Shown piece by piece: positions 52,767-61,693 of a stretch of 64,000 bases of DNA. Both the position numbers and the translations under genes were made by a program. The stretch comes from Xanthobacter autotrophicus (GTDB taxonomy: Bacteria > Pseudomonadota > Alphaproteobacteria > Rhizobiales > Xanthobacteraceae), in the NCBI RefSeq assembly GCF_029991245.1, contig NZ_JAIVFO010000002.1:56765-120764 (forward strand), given 5' to 3'. Each line of letters starts with the position of its first letter. Position 1 is the first letter of the stretch. The notes under the pieces were generated by a model. The model was given only the letters and a program-made list of their open reading frames with translations. It was not told the DNA's origin and did not search any database.

Positions 52767-53851
52767 GCCGGCTCCTCCCCGAAGACGCTGCGAAATTCGA
52801 CGTCGTGGCCGAATGCGCGCGGGCCGACATGCCGCAGCCCCTCCGCGCTCCGATGGATCGGCTGCGACGGCAGGGCGATGACCGTGACCCTCTGGCCGTA
52901 GCGCAAACTCTCCGTGCCGATGGCCTCGCCCGAGATGCTGTCGAGCACGCAGATCAGGTCGGGCGTCGTGACGATCACCGTGCCGTCGCGCCGGCCGATG
53001 GTGAACTCGTTCTGGAAGGCGATGTCGAAGGATGCGCCGGCATCGTCACCGAGGCCCGCGAGGCTGAGGGAGCCGCGCAGGAAGCCCTCGGTCGTGCGCC
53101 GCTGCACATCCATCACCTTGCCCGTGAATAGCCGCTTGCCGCCGGCGGCGGCCACGGTCGCCTCGACAGGGTCCTCGTGCGCCGTCTTCGCGCGGCGCAC
53201 CTCGCGCCCGAGCGCGATGGCCTGCGAGAGGCTGCGCAGGACCGCGTGACGCTTCACCTCCGCCCCGGTGCGCGGGGCCTGGCAGGTGGTCGCGACCGAT
53301 CCGTATTCCGTGCAGACCCTGCGCCGCACGCGCTCCATCTCATGCCAGCCGGACGCGGTGGGGATGATCACGTCATTGTCGCGGATGTCGGAAACGACGT
53401 GCGGGACCATCTGCAGCCCGGCGATCGAGAAGGTCTGCATCTGGGCCTCGGGGTAGGCCCGGCCCATGGCGTCCGCATCCACCACCGGCAGGCCCGATGC
53501 CGCGGCGACGAGCAGCGGCTGGAACGCGTTGCAGCCGCCGATCTCGACCGTCATCACTGCCCGGAACGGCCGGCCCAGGAAGGCCTCCATGGTCCGCACC
53601 GGCTTCAAGGCGAAGGCGGCATCGGTCATCCGCTCCTGGAACACCAGCGGCGCACCCATGGTCGAGACCACGGCCACGACATCATCGTCGGCCAGTTCGT
53701 CCGGGTCGAGCAGGGCAATCTGGCCGCCGTCCACATAGAATTGCCGGGCGACGAGGTGGGAGGCATAGGGCGATCCGCCGCCTCCGGTCCCGAGAATCCA
53801 GGCGCCGATGGCCAGCAGGTCAAGCTCTTCCGCATCGAGGAGGCGAGGCAT
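52763..53851 (-). CDS. DUF917 protein, partner of the hydantoinase A-type protein
   Basis: 362 residues from the ATG at 53851 (MPRLLDAEELD). The pattern AIGAWILGTGGGGSP near the N-terminus, GGCNAFQPLLVAA and PVVDADAMGRAYPE are the conserved blocks of DUF917. The biochemical function of the family is not established; it is usually encoded next to a hydantoinase/oxoprolinase homologue, as here, and may act as its second subunit. Confidence 0.82.
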   Translation of the reverse strand: MPRLLDAEELDLLAIGAWILGTGGGGSPYASHLVARQFYVDGGQIALLDPDELADDDVVAVVSTMGAPLVFQERMTDAAFALKPVRTMEAFLGRPFRAVMTVEIGGCNAFQPLLVAAASGLPVVDADAMGRAYPEAQMQTFSIAGLQMVPHVVSDIRDNDVIIPTASGWHEMERVRRRVCTEYGSVATTCQAPRTGAEVKRHAVLRSLSQAIALGREVRRAKTAHEDPVEATVAAAGGKRLFTGKVMDVQRRTTEGFLRGSLSLAGLGDDAGASFDIAFQNEFTIGRRDGTVIVTTPDLICVLDSISGEAIGTESLRYGQRVTVIALPSQPIHRSAEGLRHVGPRAFGHDVEFRSVFGEEPA

Positions 53852-53929
53852 TGCAGGTCTCTCAGCTCTGAAGCGGGCAGTCGTTTCGCCCGCCGCGGCC
53901 ATTCGGGAGCAGTTTCACGCGACGGATGG

Positions 53930-55399
53930 TCACCGCTCCGCCCCGATCTGCTGGAGATAGGGCACCAGTTCCTGCCAGTCCGGATCCCGTACCTGACCTG
54001 CGAGGTAGCCGTCCGGCCGGACCAGCGAAATGAATGCTCCGCCGTCGGATCGAGGCGGCAACGCCACCACGAGCCGGGGAAAGCGCGCGGCGAGTTCAGC
54101 CGCGCCGCTTCCGCCGCACGCGGTGAACAGCGGCGTGTCGCCCGCGCCGAACGGCGTTTCGCCCGCCACCGGCCGCACCCGCGCACCGGCCTTCGCTTCG
54201 CCCTGGGAGGGGCCGTTGAGCGGGCTGTCCGGATAGCCGATGGAGACTTCCGCCATCAGCCCGGTGATGGCCCGCTGCACCGGCGAAAGCCCCATCAGGA
54301 TATGGGCGACGAAGTCGCGCACATGCTGCAGCGTGTGGTCGGCCAGCGTGCCGATCCGGGTCATGCGCCCCGAGGCCGCAATCACCAGTGCGCCGACCGG
54401 GCGGCGTTCCAGGTCATAGCTCTCCAGCAGCGCCGGCGCGGAGGCGATGCCGCGGCTCACCAGCGCCAGCTTCCACGCCAGATTGACGGCGTCCTGCATG
54501 CCGGTATTCATGCCCTGTCCGCCAGCCGGGCTGTGGATATGAGCCGCGTCGCCCGCAAGGAAGACCCGCCCGGACCGATAGTTGTCCACCTGCCGCTCGT
54601 TGATGCGGAAGGCACTGACCCACTCCGTCCCGGTGAGTGTGATGCCCCCGGGGCCGCGGGCGTCCACCATCTTCTGGAACGCCTCCTGGTCCAGCGCGAC
54701 GGGCGGCGTTGCGGTCGAGGGGCCGAGGCTGGTGATGATGCGCGCGCGGTCGGGCGCCATGGGGAAGAACAGCAGCGGCCCGTCCTCATGCCAGAAGATG
54801 GCCATCTGCGAGGAGGGGAAGGGATATCCGCTCAGGTGAAAGTCGCCCTGGGTCCAGTCGAGGCCGAGGGTATCGCCCTGGAAGTCGAGGCCGAGGTGAT
54901 GGCGCACCACGCTGTGCGCGCCGTCGCAGGCCACCAGATAGGCATATGGCTCGATGCGCTCCGTGCCGTCGGGCTCCCGCAGGCGGGCGGAAAGGCCATC
55001 GTCGCCCTGCTCGAAACCGAGAAGTTCGACGCCGAGGTCCGGCGTGACGCCGTGAGCTGTGAGGTGACGCCGCAACACGGCTTCGGTGTCGTACTGCGGC
55101 ACCATCAGCGCAAACGGATAGGGTGAGGGAATCTGGTCGAGCGACAGCGAGGCCACCGGACGGCCACCCGACAGGATGTTGGCAACGGTGACCTTGTTGC
55201 CCAGGGCAATGATGTCAGCCGCCGCCCCGGAGCGGTCGAGCAGTTCCAGCGTTCGCGGCCACACCGCGACTGCCCGAGACGTGTGGGTCGCCTCGGGGAT
55301 CTTGTCGATGATGCGCACCGGGACGCCGTAGCGGGCCAGTTCCAGGGCCATTGTCAGGCCGACCGGCCCCGCGCCGGCGATGAGCACCTGATCCTTCAT
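53930..55399 (-). CDS. FAD-dependent aromatic-ring monooxygenase
   Basis: 489 residues of the PheA/TfdB/MhpA group. FAD site VLIAGAGPVGLTMALELARYG, the DG motif VACDGAHSVVRHHLG near residue 160, and the GD motif FLAGDAAHIHSPAGGQGMN near 280. Such enzymes hydroxylate phenolic rings with NAD(P)H and O2. It lies between the cupin and the DUF917 gene. The C-terminal 100 residues are thioredoxin-like, as is common. Confidence 0.88.
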   Translation of the reverse strand: MKDQVLIAGAGPVGLTMALELARYGVPVRIIDKIPEATHTSRAVAVWPRTLELLDRSGAAADIIALGNKVTVANILSGGRPVASLSLDQIPSPYPFALMVPQYDTEAVLRRHLTAHGVTPDLGVELLGFEQGDDGLSARLREPDGTERIEPYAYLVACDGAHSVVRHHLGLDFQGDTLGLDWTQGDFHLSGYPFPSSQMAIFWHEDGPLLFFPMAPDRARIITSLGPSTATPPVALDQEAFQKMVDARGPGGITLTGTEWVSAFRINERQVDNYRSGRVFLAGDAAHIHSPAGGQGMNTGMQDAVNLAWKLALVSRGIASAPALLESYDLERRPVGALVIAASGRMTRIGTLADHTLQHVRDFVAHILMGLSPVQRAITGLMAEVSIGYPDSPLNGPSQGEAKAGARVRPVAGETPFGAGDTPLFTACGGSGAAELAARFPRLVVALPPRSDGGAFISLVRPDGYLAGQVRDPDWQELVPYLQQIGAER

Positions 55400-55490
55400 C
55401 CTGTCCTCCCCCTGATGTTGTGCTTCGGCCCGCGCCGCGGCACGAACCTCTCGATCTTGCGTCGATGGCGGCTGCGCAGATGCGGCCGCA

Positions 55491-55973
55491 TTAATCCGTG
55501 GGCTGGTCTTTCTTGCTCACCGGCGGCCCCAGGAACTCCACGTGCCACTTCAGCCCGAAGGCATTGAGCGCCGCCTGGTCGGGGATGCCGTCGTGCATCA
55601 CGCCGGCCAGTTCGTTGAAGAAGGCCGCCGCATCAAGCGCCGGGGCCATGAGGATGTACTGGCGGGCGGGCTTGTCGGTCACGTTGCAGAAGCCGTGCTC
55701 GACCCCGCCGGGAATGCTCACCACGTCACCGGCCTCGGCATAGAAGCGCCGGCCGTCCGCCTCATAGAGATACCGGCCCTCGATGACGCGGAAGATCTCC
55801 GCTTCGCGGTGGCGATGCCGGGGGGGACCCGCGCCCGGGGCATTGATGGTCTCGATGAAGCAGAACTCGCCCGAGCTCGCCGCCGGCGGCATGCGCACGA
55901 ACAGGTCGAGCCCGATGGCCGGGATCTTGATGGGCGCTTCGGTGCCCTTGGAATGCAGGAAGGATATGGACAT
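55491..55973 (-). CDS. Cupin-domain protein
   Basis: 160 residues, one cupin barrel: PPRHRHREAEIFRVIEGRYLYEADG gives the metal-binding His/His/Glu set, and GVEHGFCNV the last His. Probably the first gene of the minus-strand operon with the monooxygenase. Could be a dioxygenase, an isomerase or a sensor. Confidence 0.75.
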   Translation of the reverse strand: MSISFLHSKGTEAPIKIPAIGLDLFVRMPPAASSGEFCFIETINAPGAGPPRHRHREAEIFRVIEGRYLYEADGRRFYAEAGDVVSIPGGVEHGFCNVTDKPARQYILMAPALDAAAFFNELAGVMHDGIPDQAALNAFGLKWHVEFLGPPVSKKDQPTD

Positions 55974-56019
55974 GGCAGCCTCCTTCAGAAGGGCGCGGTG
56001 AGATGATCCTGATCTGGCT

Positions 56020-56523
56020 CTAGTTTTCTTCCTCGAAGAGCCAGATCTCGGCGGTGGGCTGGGGCAGGCCGGCGGGGCCTTCGCGCAGGCCGAGGAAGGC
56101 GGGGATGCGCCGCTGCTGCACCGGGGTGAGCGAGGCCACGAGGGGCTTCAGCGCGGCGGTCACCGTCTTCAGGTCGCGCGCCCGCACCGCCTCGGCATCG
56201 GCGATGCGGTCCAGGATCTCCACGAAACTGGCCGGCGGCGCCGCATTGGCCCGCTCCGCCCGACGTTCGGCGGACAGCTTCGCCACCTCGCGGATGGCCA
56301 TTTCCACCGGGGGCCAGAGCTTCTGCTGCTCGGGCGTCAGGGTGATCACCGTCTTCAGCGCGAGAATGCGCGCGTCGAGTACGGCTTGCGCATCCTCCGC
56401 GCTGTAGAGCTCCACGGCGGGGGGCTCCGGCGGCGCGCCGGCAGGCGGTGCAGTCTGGGCCCAAGCGGTGGGCGCGGCGGCGATGAGCGCGCCCATCAGG
56501 GCGGCCATGAGCGTGCGTTTCAT
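56020..56523 (-). CDS. Spy/CpxP-family periplasmic protein
   Basis: 167 residues from the ATG at 56523. The signal peptide MKRTLMAALMGALIAAAPTA ends in WAQ. The mature part is helical with the LTxxQ motifs LTPEQQKLW and LTPVQQRR, typical of Spy/CpxP chaperones that protect or sense unfolded envelope proteins. It lies 50 bp downstream of another small exported protein. Confidence 0.75.
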   Translation of the reverse strand: MKRTLMAALMGALIAAAPTAWAQTAPPAGAPPEPPAVELYSAEDAQAVLDARILALKTVITLTPEQQKLWPPVEMAIREVAKLSAERRAERANAAPPASFVEILDRIADAEAVRARDLKTVTAALKPLVASLTPVQQRRIPAFLGLREGPAGLPQPTAEIWLFEEEN

Positions 56524-56573
56524 GGTGCGTTTCTCTCTTGCAACAGGGGTCTGGCGGGGGACAGCGGCCATCG

Positions 56574-56912
56574 TCACTGCCATCCGCCGCCTGGCAGCCG
56601 GCCGTGATAGGGGGTGTCGCGGCAGTGGCCCCAGGGCCCGTGCCAGTAGCCGGGCGGGCAGCCATTGCCGAAATAGCCGTAGGCGGGGGGCAAGTGGTAG
56701 ACCCATCCGCCGCCGGGCGTGCGGCCGGAATAGGGGGTGTCGCGGCAATGGCCCCACGGCCCGCGCCACCAGCCCGGGCCGCAGCCCTGGGCGACGGGGG
56801 TCACGACGGCGGAATCTGGTAGAGGAGGGCGCGCGAGGGGCATCGCGGAAGCCGGCAGCGCCGCCAGCGCACCGAGCCACAAGCCGGAAATCAGTCCGAA
56901 GGTGTTTCGCAT
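56574..56912 (-). CDS. Small exported repeat protein, GCG_CRPN-like
   Basis: 112 residues. A signal peptide (GLISGLWLGALAALPASA) is followed by two near-identical modules: GCGPGWWRGPWGHCRDTPYSGR and NGCPPGYWHGPWGHCRDTPYHG, each rich in Gly, Trp and Cys. The type is known in alphaproteobacteria as small GCG-prefixed repeat proteins with unknown function. Probably a disulfide-bonded periplasmic or surface protein. Confidence 0.65.
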   Translation of the reverse strand: MRNTFGLISGLWLGALAALPASAMPLARPPLPDSAVVTPVAQGCGPGWWRGPWGHCRDTPYSGRTPGGGWVYHLPPAYGYFGNGCPPGYWHGPWGHCRDTPYHGRLPGGGWQ

Positions 56913-57166
56913 GGGATCACTCGCAGTGAGACGTCCCGGGCCTCGAAGATCGCAGCCCGCACCAAGGGCCCCCTTGCGGACCCTGGTGCCAAAGAATAAT
57001 CACCATCGCGTTGAAGGCGCATCGACAGAACTGGTGATGCGCCAAGTTATCTATCGGCTCTCCGGCATCGAAACGGTGGCGACCATCGGCGCGACCGGGA
57101 TCGAGGCCGAACAGATCAAGCTGGGTGCAGATCCGCACAATCGAGGTGTGGAGACCTGCACCACAG

Positions 57167-57277
57167 CTCAAGGCCCACTTCACCGAACCGCAGATCGTTG
57201 AACTGACCTGGCCCACCGCCCTGTGCGGCGCGTTCAACCGCTGCAACGGGATCGTCCAGGTGGACGTCGAGACCTGA
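57167..57277 (+). pseudogene. Remnant of a carboxymuconolactone decarboxylase-family gene
   Basis: The frame ending in TGA at 57275 reads LKAHFTEPQIVELTWPT, then CGAFNR, the C-terminal pattern of CMD/AhpD-like proteins. No start and no N-terminal half with the CxxC site is present upstream, so only the last 36 codons remain. Confidence 0.55.
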
Positions 57278-57355
57278 TACCATCGGCCCCGGTCTACGAC
57301 CGGTGCTGAGTGGATTCGCTCAGGCGCCGCGCGGGCTTGACCAAAGGCCCATAAG

Positions 57356-57400
57356 TCAAACCCATGTGTGCCAAACCCATGGGCGTCAAACCCATGGGCC
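57356..57400. repeat. Three tandem 15-bp repeats inside an 11-bp inverted repeat
   Basis: Units TCAAACCCATGTGTG, CCAAACCCATGGGCG and TCAAACCCATGGGCC follow each other without gaps. The array is framed by CAAAGGCCCAT (57342-57352) and its exact inverse complement (57394-57404), so the whole block could fold into a hairpin. Confidence 0.7.
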
Positions 57401-57443
57401 TTTGATCTGACAGATCCCGCAGGCAGAAGGCGCCGCCATCGGC

Positions 57444-57509
57444 TCAGGCGGCCCCTCCCGTCGCCTCGGCTACGTCCGCCAGATGGCAGGCGACGGTGTG
57501 CGTGGTGCC
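57444..57509 (-). pseudogene. C-terminal remnant of an oligopeptide ABC transporter ATPase
   Basis: The last 21 codons before a TGA read TTHTVACHLADVAEATGGAA. HxVACHxA near the C-terminus is a mark of OppD/DppD-type ATPases. Nothing of the ATPase core is present upstream, so only the tail was left here. Confidence 0.55.
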
Positions 57510-57865
57510 GACCTGGTTTTTGTGTTTAATCGGAAGCCGGCGAAAAGGGGCTGTGAACGCCGGCCCGCCTGACTGAAGTTCCGCGCGTCGCGAACTGCGG
57601 ATACCCATGGCTGGGACCGCGTGCACGGCGGCGGTACCCGGTGGACCGACCGAAACGGAACGCAATCCCGCTGCCGCCCGGGCGGTGGAGGCGCGGATCG
57701 ACGGCTCTTGACCTTGATCAACGCCGTATTGCTGCACCGCCGTAAGTTGTAACCTGAGGTCCGCCCCCGAAGCCCCGCGGGAGTGGCCTGCCGTTGCCGG
57801 CCTTTGCCGGCACCTTTTCGCAGGACCTTCCGCGGGCGCGTCTGCACGCCGAAAGGTGTCCTGTC

Positions 57866-58861
57866 ATGAAGCGTACGCTTGTCATCCTCCTGGCCCTTCT
57901 TGCCGTCGTCGGTGCGGGAGGTGCGGGCGCCTGGTACATGGCGAGCCGCAGCCGCGCCCTGCCGCCGGGCTTCGCCTCCGGCAATGGCCGCATCGAGGCG
58001 ACGCAGGTGGATGTGGCCACCAAGGCCGCCGGCCGCGTGCTCGACGTTCTCGCGGAGGAAGGCGACTTCGTGCAGCAAGGCCAGGTGGTGGCCCATATGG
58101 ATGTGGCGGAGACCGCCGCCGCCCTGCGCACCGCCGAGGCGCAGGCCACCCAGGCCCACCAGTATCGCGACACCGCCACCCATGTGGTGGAGCAGCGCAA
58201 GGGCGAGCTGGACCTCGCCGCCAAGGAGCTGGAACGGCAGCAGACCCTGGTCGCCAAGGGCTTCGCCACCGAGCAGAAGGTGGACCAGTACCGCACCACC
58301 AGGCTCACCGCTCAGGCGGCGCTGGCGGCGGCGCAGAGCAGCCTTGCGGCCAGCGAATCCGCCATCCGCGCCGCCGAGGCGGAGGTGGAGCGCCTGACCC
58401 GCATGGTGGCAGACGGCACGCTCACGGCGCCGAAGTCCGGCCGCGTCATCTACCGTCTCGCCGAGCCGGGCGAGGTGCTGGGCGCGGGCGGCAAGGTGCT
58501 CACCTTCATCGACCTCTCCGATGTCTACATGACCATCTTCCTGCCCGCCTCCGACGCCGGCGCCATCACCCTCGGCGCCGAGGCGCGGCTGCTGCTGGAG
58601 CCCCTGCCCGACCGCGCCGTTCCGGCCGCCGTCTCCTTCGTGTCGGCGCGGGCGCAGTTCACCCCCAAGCAGGTGGAGACCCAGCGCGAGCGCGACCGCA
58701 TGATGTTCCGCGTGAAGCTGCGCGTCGCCCGCCCGCTGGTGGAGAAATATCTGGAGCAGGTGAAGACCGGCGTGACCGGCGTCGGCTATGTGCGGATGGA
58801 CCCCAAGGCGCAGTGGCCCTCCTGGCTCCAGTCCGACCTCGTGGGCGAGGCCACCCGGTGA
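57866..58861 (+). CDS. HlyD-type membrane fusion protein
   Basis: 331 residues from the ATG at 57866 (GAAAGG upstream). One N-terminal membrane anchor (LVILLALLAVVGAGGAGAW), a lipoyl-like half (GRVLDVLAEEGDFVQQGQVVAHMD), a long coiled-coil hairpin (about residues 85-175) and the second lipoyl half (APKSGRVIYRLAEPGEVL). It resembles YbhG/YhiI-type adaptors that pair with ABC-2 exporters. It overlaps the next gene start by four bases. Confidence 0.88.
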   Translation: MKRTLVILLALLAVVGAGGAGAWYMASRSRALPPGFASGNGRIEATQVDVATKAAGRVLDVLAEEGDFVQQGQVVAHMDVAETAAALRTAEAQATQAHQYRDTATHVVEQRKGELDLAAKELERQQTLVAKGFATEQKVDQYRTTRLTAQAALAAAQSSLAASESAIRAAEAEVERLTRMVADGTLTAPKSGRVIYRLAEPGEVLGAGGKVLTFIDLSDVYMTIFLPASDAGAITLGAEARLLLEPLPDRAVPAAVSFVSARAQFTPKQVETQRERDRMMFRVKLRVARPLVEKYLEQVKTGVTGVGYVRMDPKAQWPSWLQSDLVGEATR

Positions 58862-61692
58862 GCGAGGAGCCAGTGAGGGAGGAGCCGGTGAGGGAGGACC
58901 CGGCGGGCGGCGGGGCGGACATCCCCCGCGCCGGCGCCATCTCCACCGACGCCCCGGCCGCAAGTGCCGCCGCGGCGAGCCCGGCGGGCGCCGCTGCCGT
59001 CCATCTGGCCGGCATCCGCCACCTCTACGGCCACGCCGTCGCGGTGGAGGGGCTGGACCTTTCCATCGCGCAAGGCGCCTCCGTGGCGCTGGTGGGGCCG
59101 GACGGGGTGGGCAAATCCACGCTGCTGGGCCTTATCGCCGGGGCCAAGCGCATCCAGCACGGCAAGGTGCAGGTGCTGGGCGCGGATTTTTCCGACCGTC
59201 GCGCCCGTGAGGCGAGCCAACCGCGCATCGCCTTCATGCCGCAGGGGCTGGGGCGCAACCTCTATCCCAACCTCACGGTGGCGGAGAACATCGCCTTCTT
59301 CGCCCGCCTGTTCGGCGAGGAGGCCGAGGCCAAGGGCGCGCGCGCAGCGCCGCTGCTCGCCGCCACCGGCCTTGATCCCTTCGCCGACCGGCTCATGCGC
59401 AAGCTGTCCGGCGGCATGAAGCAGAAGCTGGGCCTGTGCTGCGCCCTGGTCCACGACCCCGACCTGCTGCTGCTGGATGAGCCGACCACCGGCGTCGATC
59501 CCCTCTCGCGCCGCCAGTTCTGGGATTTCATCGAGACCATCCGCGCCGCCCGCCCCGGCCTCACCCTGCTGGTCGCCACCGCCGACATGGAGGAGGCCGC
59601 CCGCTTCGAGCGGGTGGTCATGGTGGATGCCGGCCGCGTCCTCGCCGACGGCAGCCCGGCGGAGCTGCTGGCTCGCACCGGCCAGCCCAACCTCGAGCGC
59701 GCCTTCATCTCGCTTTTGCCGGAAGGCCGGCGCGGCGACGGCGACGGCTCGGAGCACATCGAGGCCATCGCGGCGGACGCGCCCATCGCCATCGAATCGC
59801 GCGGCCTCACCCGGCAGTTCGGGGATTTCGTCGCGGTGGACCATGTGAGCTTCAAGATCCGCAAGGGCGAGATCTTTGGCTTCCTCGGCTCCAATGGCTG
59901 CGGCAAGTCCACCACCATGAAGATGCTCACGGGCCTGTTGCCCGCCTCCTCCGGGGAGGCGCTGCTGTTCGGCGTCGAGGTGGACCCCACCGACATCGAG
60001 ACGCGCCGGCGCGTGGGCTATATGAGCCAGGCCTTCTCGCTCTATGGCGAACTTTCCGTCCGCCAGAACCTCGACCTGCACGCCCATCTGTTCTCCCTGC
60101 CGGAAGAGGAGGCGCACCGGCGCATCGCCGAGCTGGTGCGCGCCTTCGACCTTGCCCCCCACCTCGACGCCCTCGCCGACGGCCTGCCCCTGGGCGTGCG
60201 CCAGCGCCTGTCGCTGGCGGTGGCGGTGCTGCACGAGCCGGAGGTGCTGATCCTCGACGAGCCCACCTCGGGCGTGGACCCGGTGGCCCGCGACAATTTC
60301 TGGGATCATCTCCAGCGCCTGTCGCGGGAGGAGGGCGTCACCATCTTCGTCTCCACCCACTTCATGGGCGAGGCGGAGCGCTGCGACCGCATCTCCTTCA
60401 TGCATGCGGGCAAGGTGATCGCCACCGGCACGCCGCAGGCGCTCAAGGAGGAGAAGCAGGCGGCGACGCTGGAAGAGGCCTTCGTCGCCTATATGGAGAT
60501 GGGCGGCCGCGCGGCGCAGAGCGAAGCCCGCCTGCCGCCCCCCGCACCGAGGGCCGCCGGCCGGCCCGCCGCCTTCTCCCTGCGCCGCCTCGGCGCCTAT
60601 GCCTGGCGCGAGACGCTAGAGCTGAAGCGCGATCCGGTGCGGCTCGCCTTCGCGCTTTTGGGCACGGCGTTCCTCATGATCATCTTCGGCTACGGCATCA
60701 CCCTCGACGTGGACAAGCTGCGCTTCGCCGTGCTCGACCGCGACCAGACGCCGGAAAGCCGGACCTATGTGGACGGCTTCGCCCACTCCCCCTACTTCCT
60801 CGTGCAGCCGCAGCTTACCGACCCGGCCGACCTCGACCGGCGGCTGAAATCCAACGCCATCGCCTTCGCCATCGAGCTGCCGCCCAACTTCGGGGCCGAC
60901 CTGCGCTCGGGGCGGCCCACCGAGGTGCTGGTGACCATCGACGGCGCCATGCCGTTCCGCGCCGAGACCATCCAGGGCTATGTGGCGGCGGTCCACGCCC
61001 GGTTCCTGTCGGACGCCGCGCAACAGGCGGGGCAAACCCTGTCGACCGCAGCAACGCTGGAGATGCGCTATCGCTACAACCAGTCGTTCCGCAGCCTCGA
61101 TGCCATGGTGCCGGCCACCATCGCCCTCATGCTCATCTTCATTCCGGCCATCCTCACCGCCCTGGGGGTGGTGACGGAGAAGGAGCTGGGCTCCATCACC
61201 AATCTCTACGTCACGCCGGTCACCAAGCTGGAATTCCTGCTGGGCAAGCAACTGCCCTATGCGGGCGTCGCCTTCTTCAACTTCTTCGTCATGGTGCTGA
61301 TGGCGCTGTTTTTGTTCGGCGTGCCGCTGAAGGGCTCGTTCCTCGGCCTCGCTTTGGGCGCGCTGGCCTATGTGCTCGCCACCACCGCCATCGGCCTCGT
61401 CTCCTCCACCCTCACCAACACCCAGGTGGCGGCCCTGTTCGGCACCGCCATCGGCACCATGATGCCCGCCACCCAGTTCTCCGGCATGATGCAGCCGGTG
61501 GCGACGCTGGAGGGTGGGGCGTGGGTGCTGGGCACCTTCTTCCCCACCACCTATTTCATGCGCATCAGCGTCGGCGCCTTTACCAAGGGACTGGGCTTCG
61601 TCGAACTCCTGCCCTTTGTGCTCGCCACCGCCGCCTTCTGGCCGGCGCTGCTGGGGCTGGCCTTCCTTATCCTGCGCAAGCAGGAGGCCTGA
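58858..61692 (+). CDS. RbbA-like fusion: two ABC ATPase domains plus ABC-2 permease
   Basis: 944 residues from the GTG at 58858 (GTGA overlap). First ATPase: GPDGVGKSTL, LSGGMKQKLGL, LLLDEPTTGVDP. Second ATPase: GSNGCGKSTT, a degenerate signature LPLGVRQR, LILDEPTSGVDP. The C-terminal 370 residues carry about six membrane helices of an ABC-2 permease. This is the layout of RbbA/YhiH. The N-terminus has a tandem repeat (EEPVRE twice) with three in-frame GTGs at 58858, 58873 and 58888, each behind GGAGGAG-like sequence, so the exact start is open. With HlyD and a separate permease it forms an exporter of unknown substrate. Confidence 0.88.
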   Translation: MSEEPVREEPVREDPAGGGADIPRAGAISTDAPAASAAAASPAGAAAVHLAGIRHLYGHAVAVEGLDLSIAQGASVALVGPDGVGKSTLLGLIAGAKRIQHGKVQVLGADFSDRRAREASQPRIAFMPQGLGRNLYPNLTVAENIAFFARLFGEEAEAKGARAAPLLAATGLDPFADRLMRKLSGGMKQKLGLCCALVHDPDLLLLDEPTTGVDPLSRRQFWDFIETIRAARPGLTLLVATADMEEAARFERVVMVDAGRVLADGSPAELLARTGQPNLERAFISLLPEGRRGDGDGSEHIEAIAADAPIAIESRGLTRQFGDFVAVDHVSFKIRKGEIFGFLGSNGCGKSTTMKMLTGLLPASSGEALLFGVEVDPTDIETRRRVGYMSQAFSLYGELSVRQNLDLHAHLFSLPEEEAHRRIAELVRAFDLAPHLDALADGLPLGVRQRLSLAVAVLHEPEVLILDEPTSGVDPVARDNFWDHLQRLSREEGVTIFVSTHFMGEAERCDRISFMHAGKVIATGTPQALKEEKQAATLEEAFVAYMEMGGRAAQSEARLPPPAPRAAGRPAAFSLRRLGAYAWRETLELKRDPVRLAFALLGTAFLMIIFGYGITLDVDKLRFAVLDRDQTPESRTYVDGFAHSPYFLVQPQLTDPADLDRRLKSNAIAFAIELPPNFGADLRSGRPTEVLVTIDGAMPFRAETIQGYVAAVHARFLSDAAQQAGQTLSTAATLEMRYRYNQSFRSLDAMVPATIALMLIFIPAILTALGVVTEKELGSITNLYVTPVTKLEFLLGKQLPYAGVAFFNFFVMVLMALFLFGVPLKGSFLGLALGALAYVLATTAIGLVSSTLTNTQVAALFGTAIGTMMPATQFSGMMQPVATLEGGAWVLGTFFPTTYFMRISVGAFTKGLGFVELLPFVLATAAFWPALLGLAFLILRKQEA

Positions 61693-61693
61693 G

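Larger units (their letters stand above)
56913..57865. other. Decayed intergenic stretch with gene remnants
   Basis: 950 bp with no intact gene. It contains two short gene remnants (57167-57277 and 57444-57509) and a triple 15-bp repeat (57356-57400) listed separately. The mix of unrelated gene ends suggests past insertions and deletions. The 3' part (57740-57865) should hold the promoter of the exporter operon. Confidence 0.55.

Noticed and set aside
57356..57400. CRISPR array
   Set aside because: The three 15-bp repeats follow each other without spacers and no cas gene is near.
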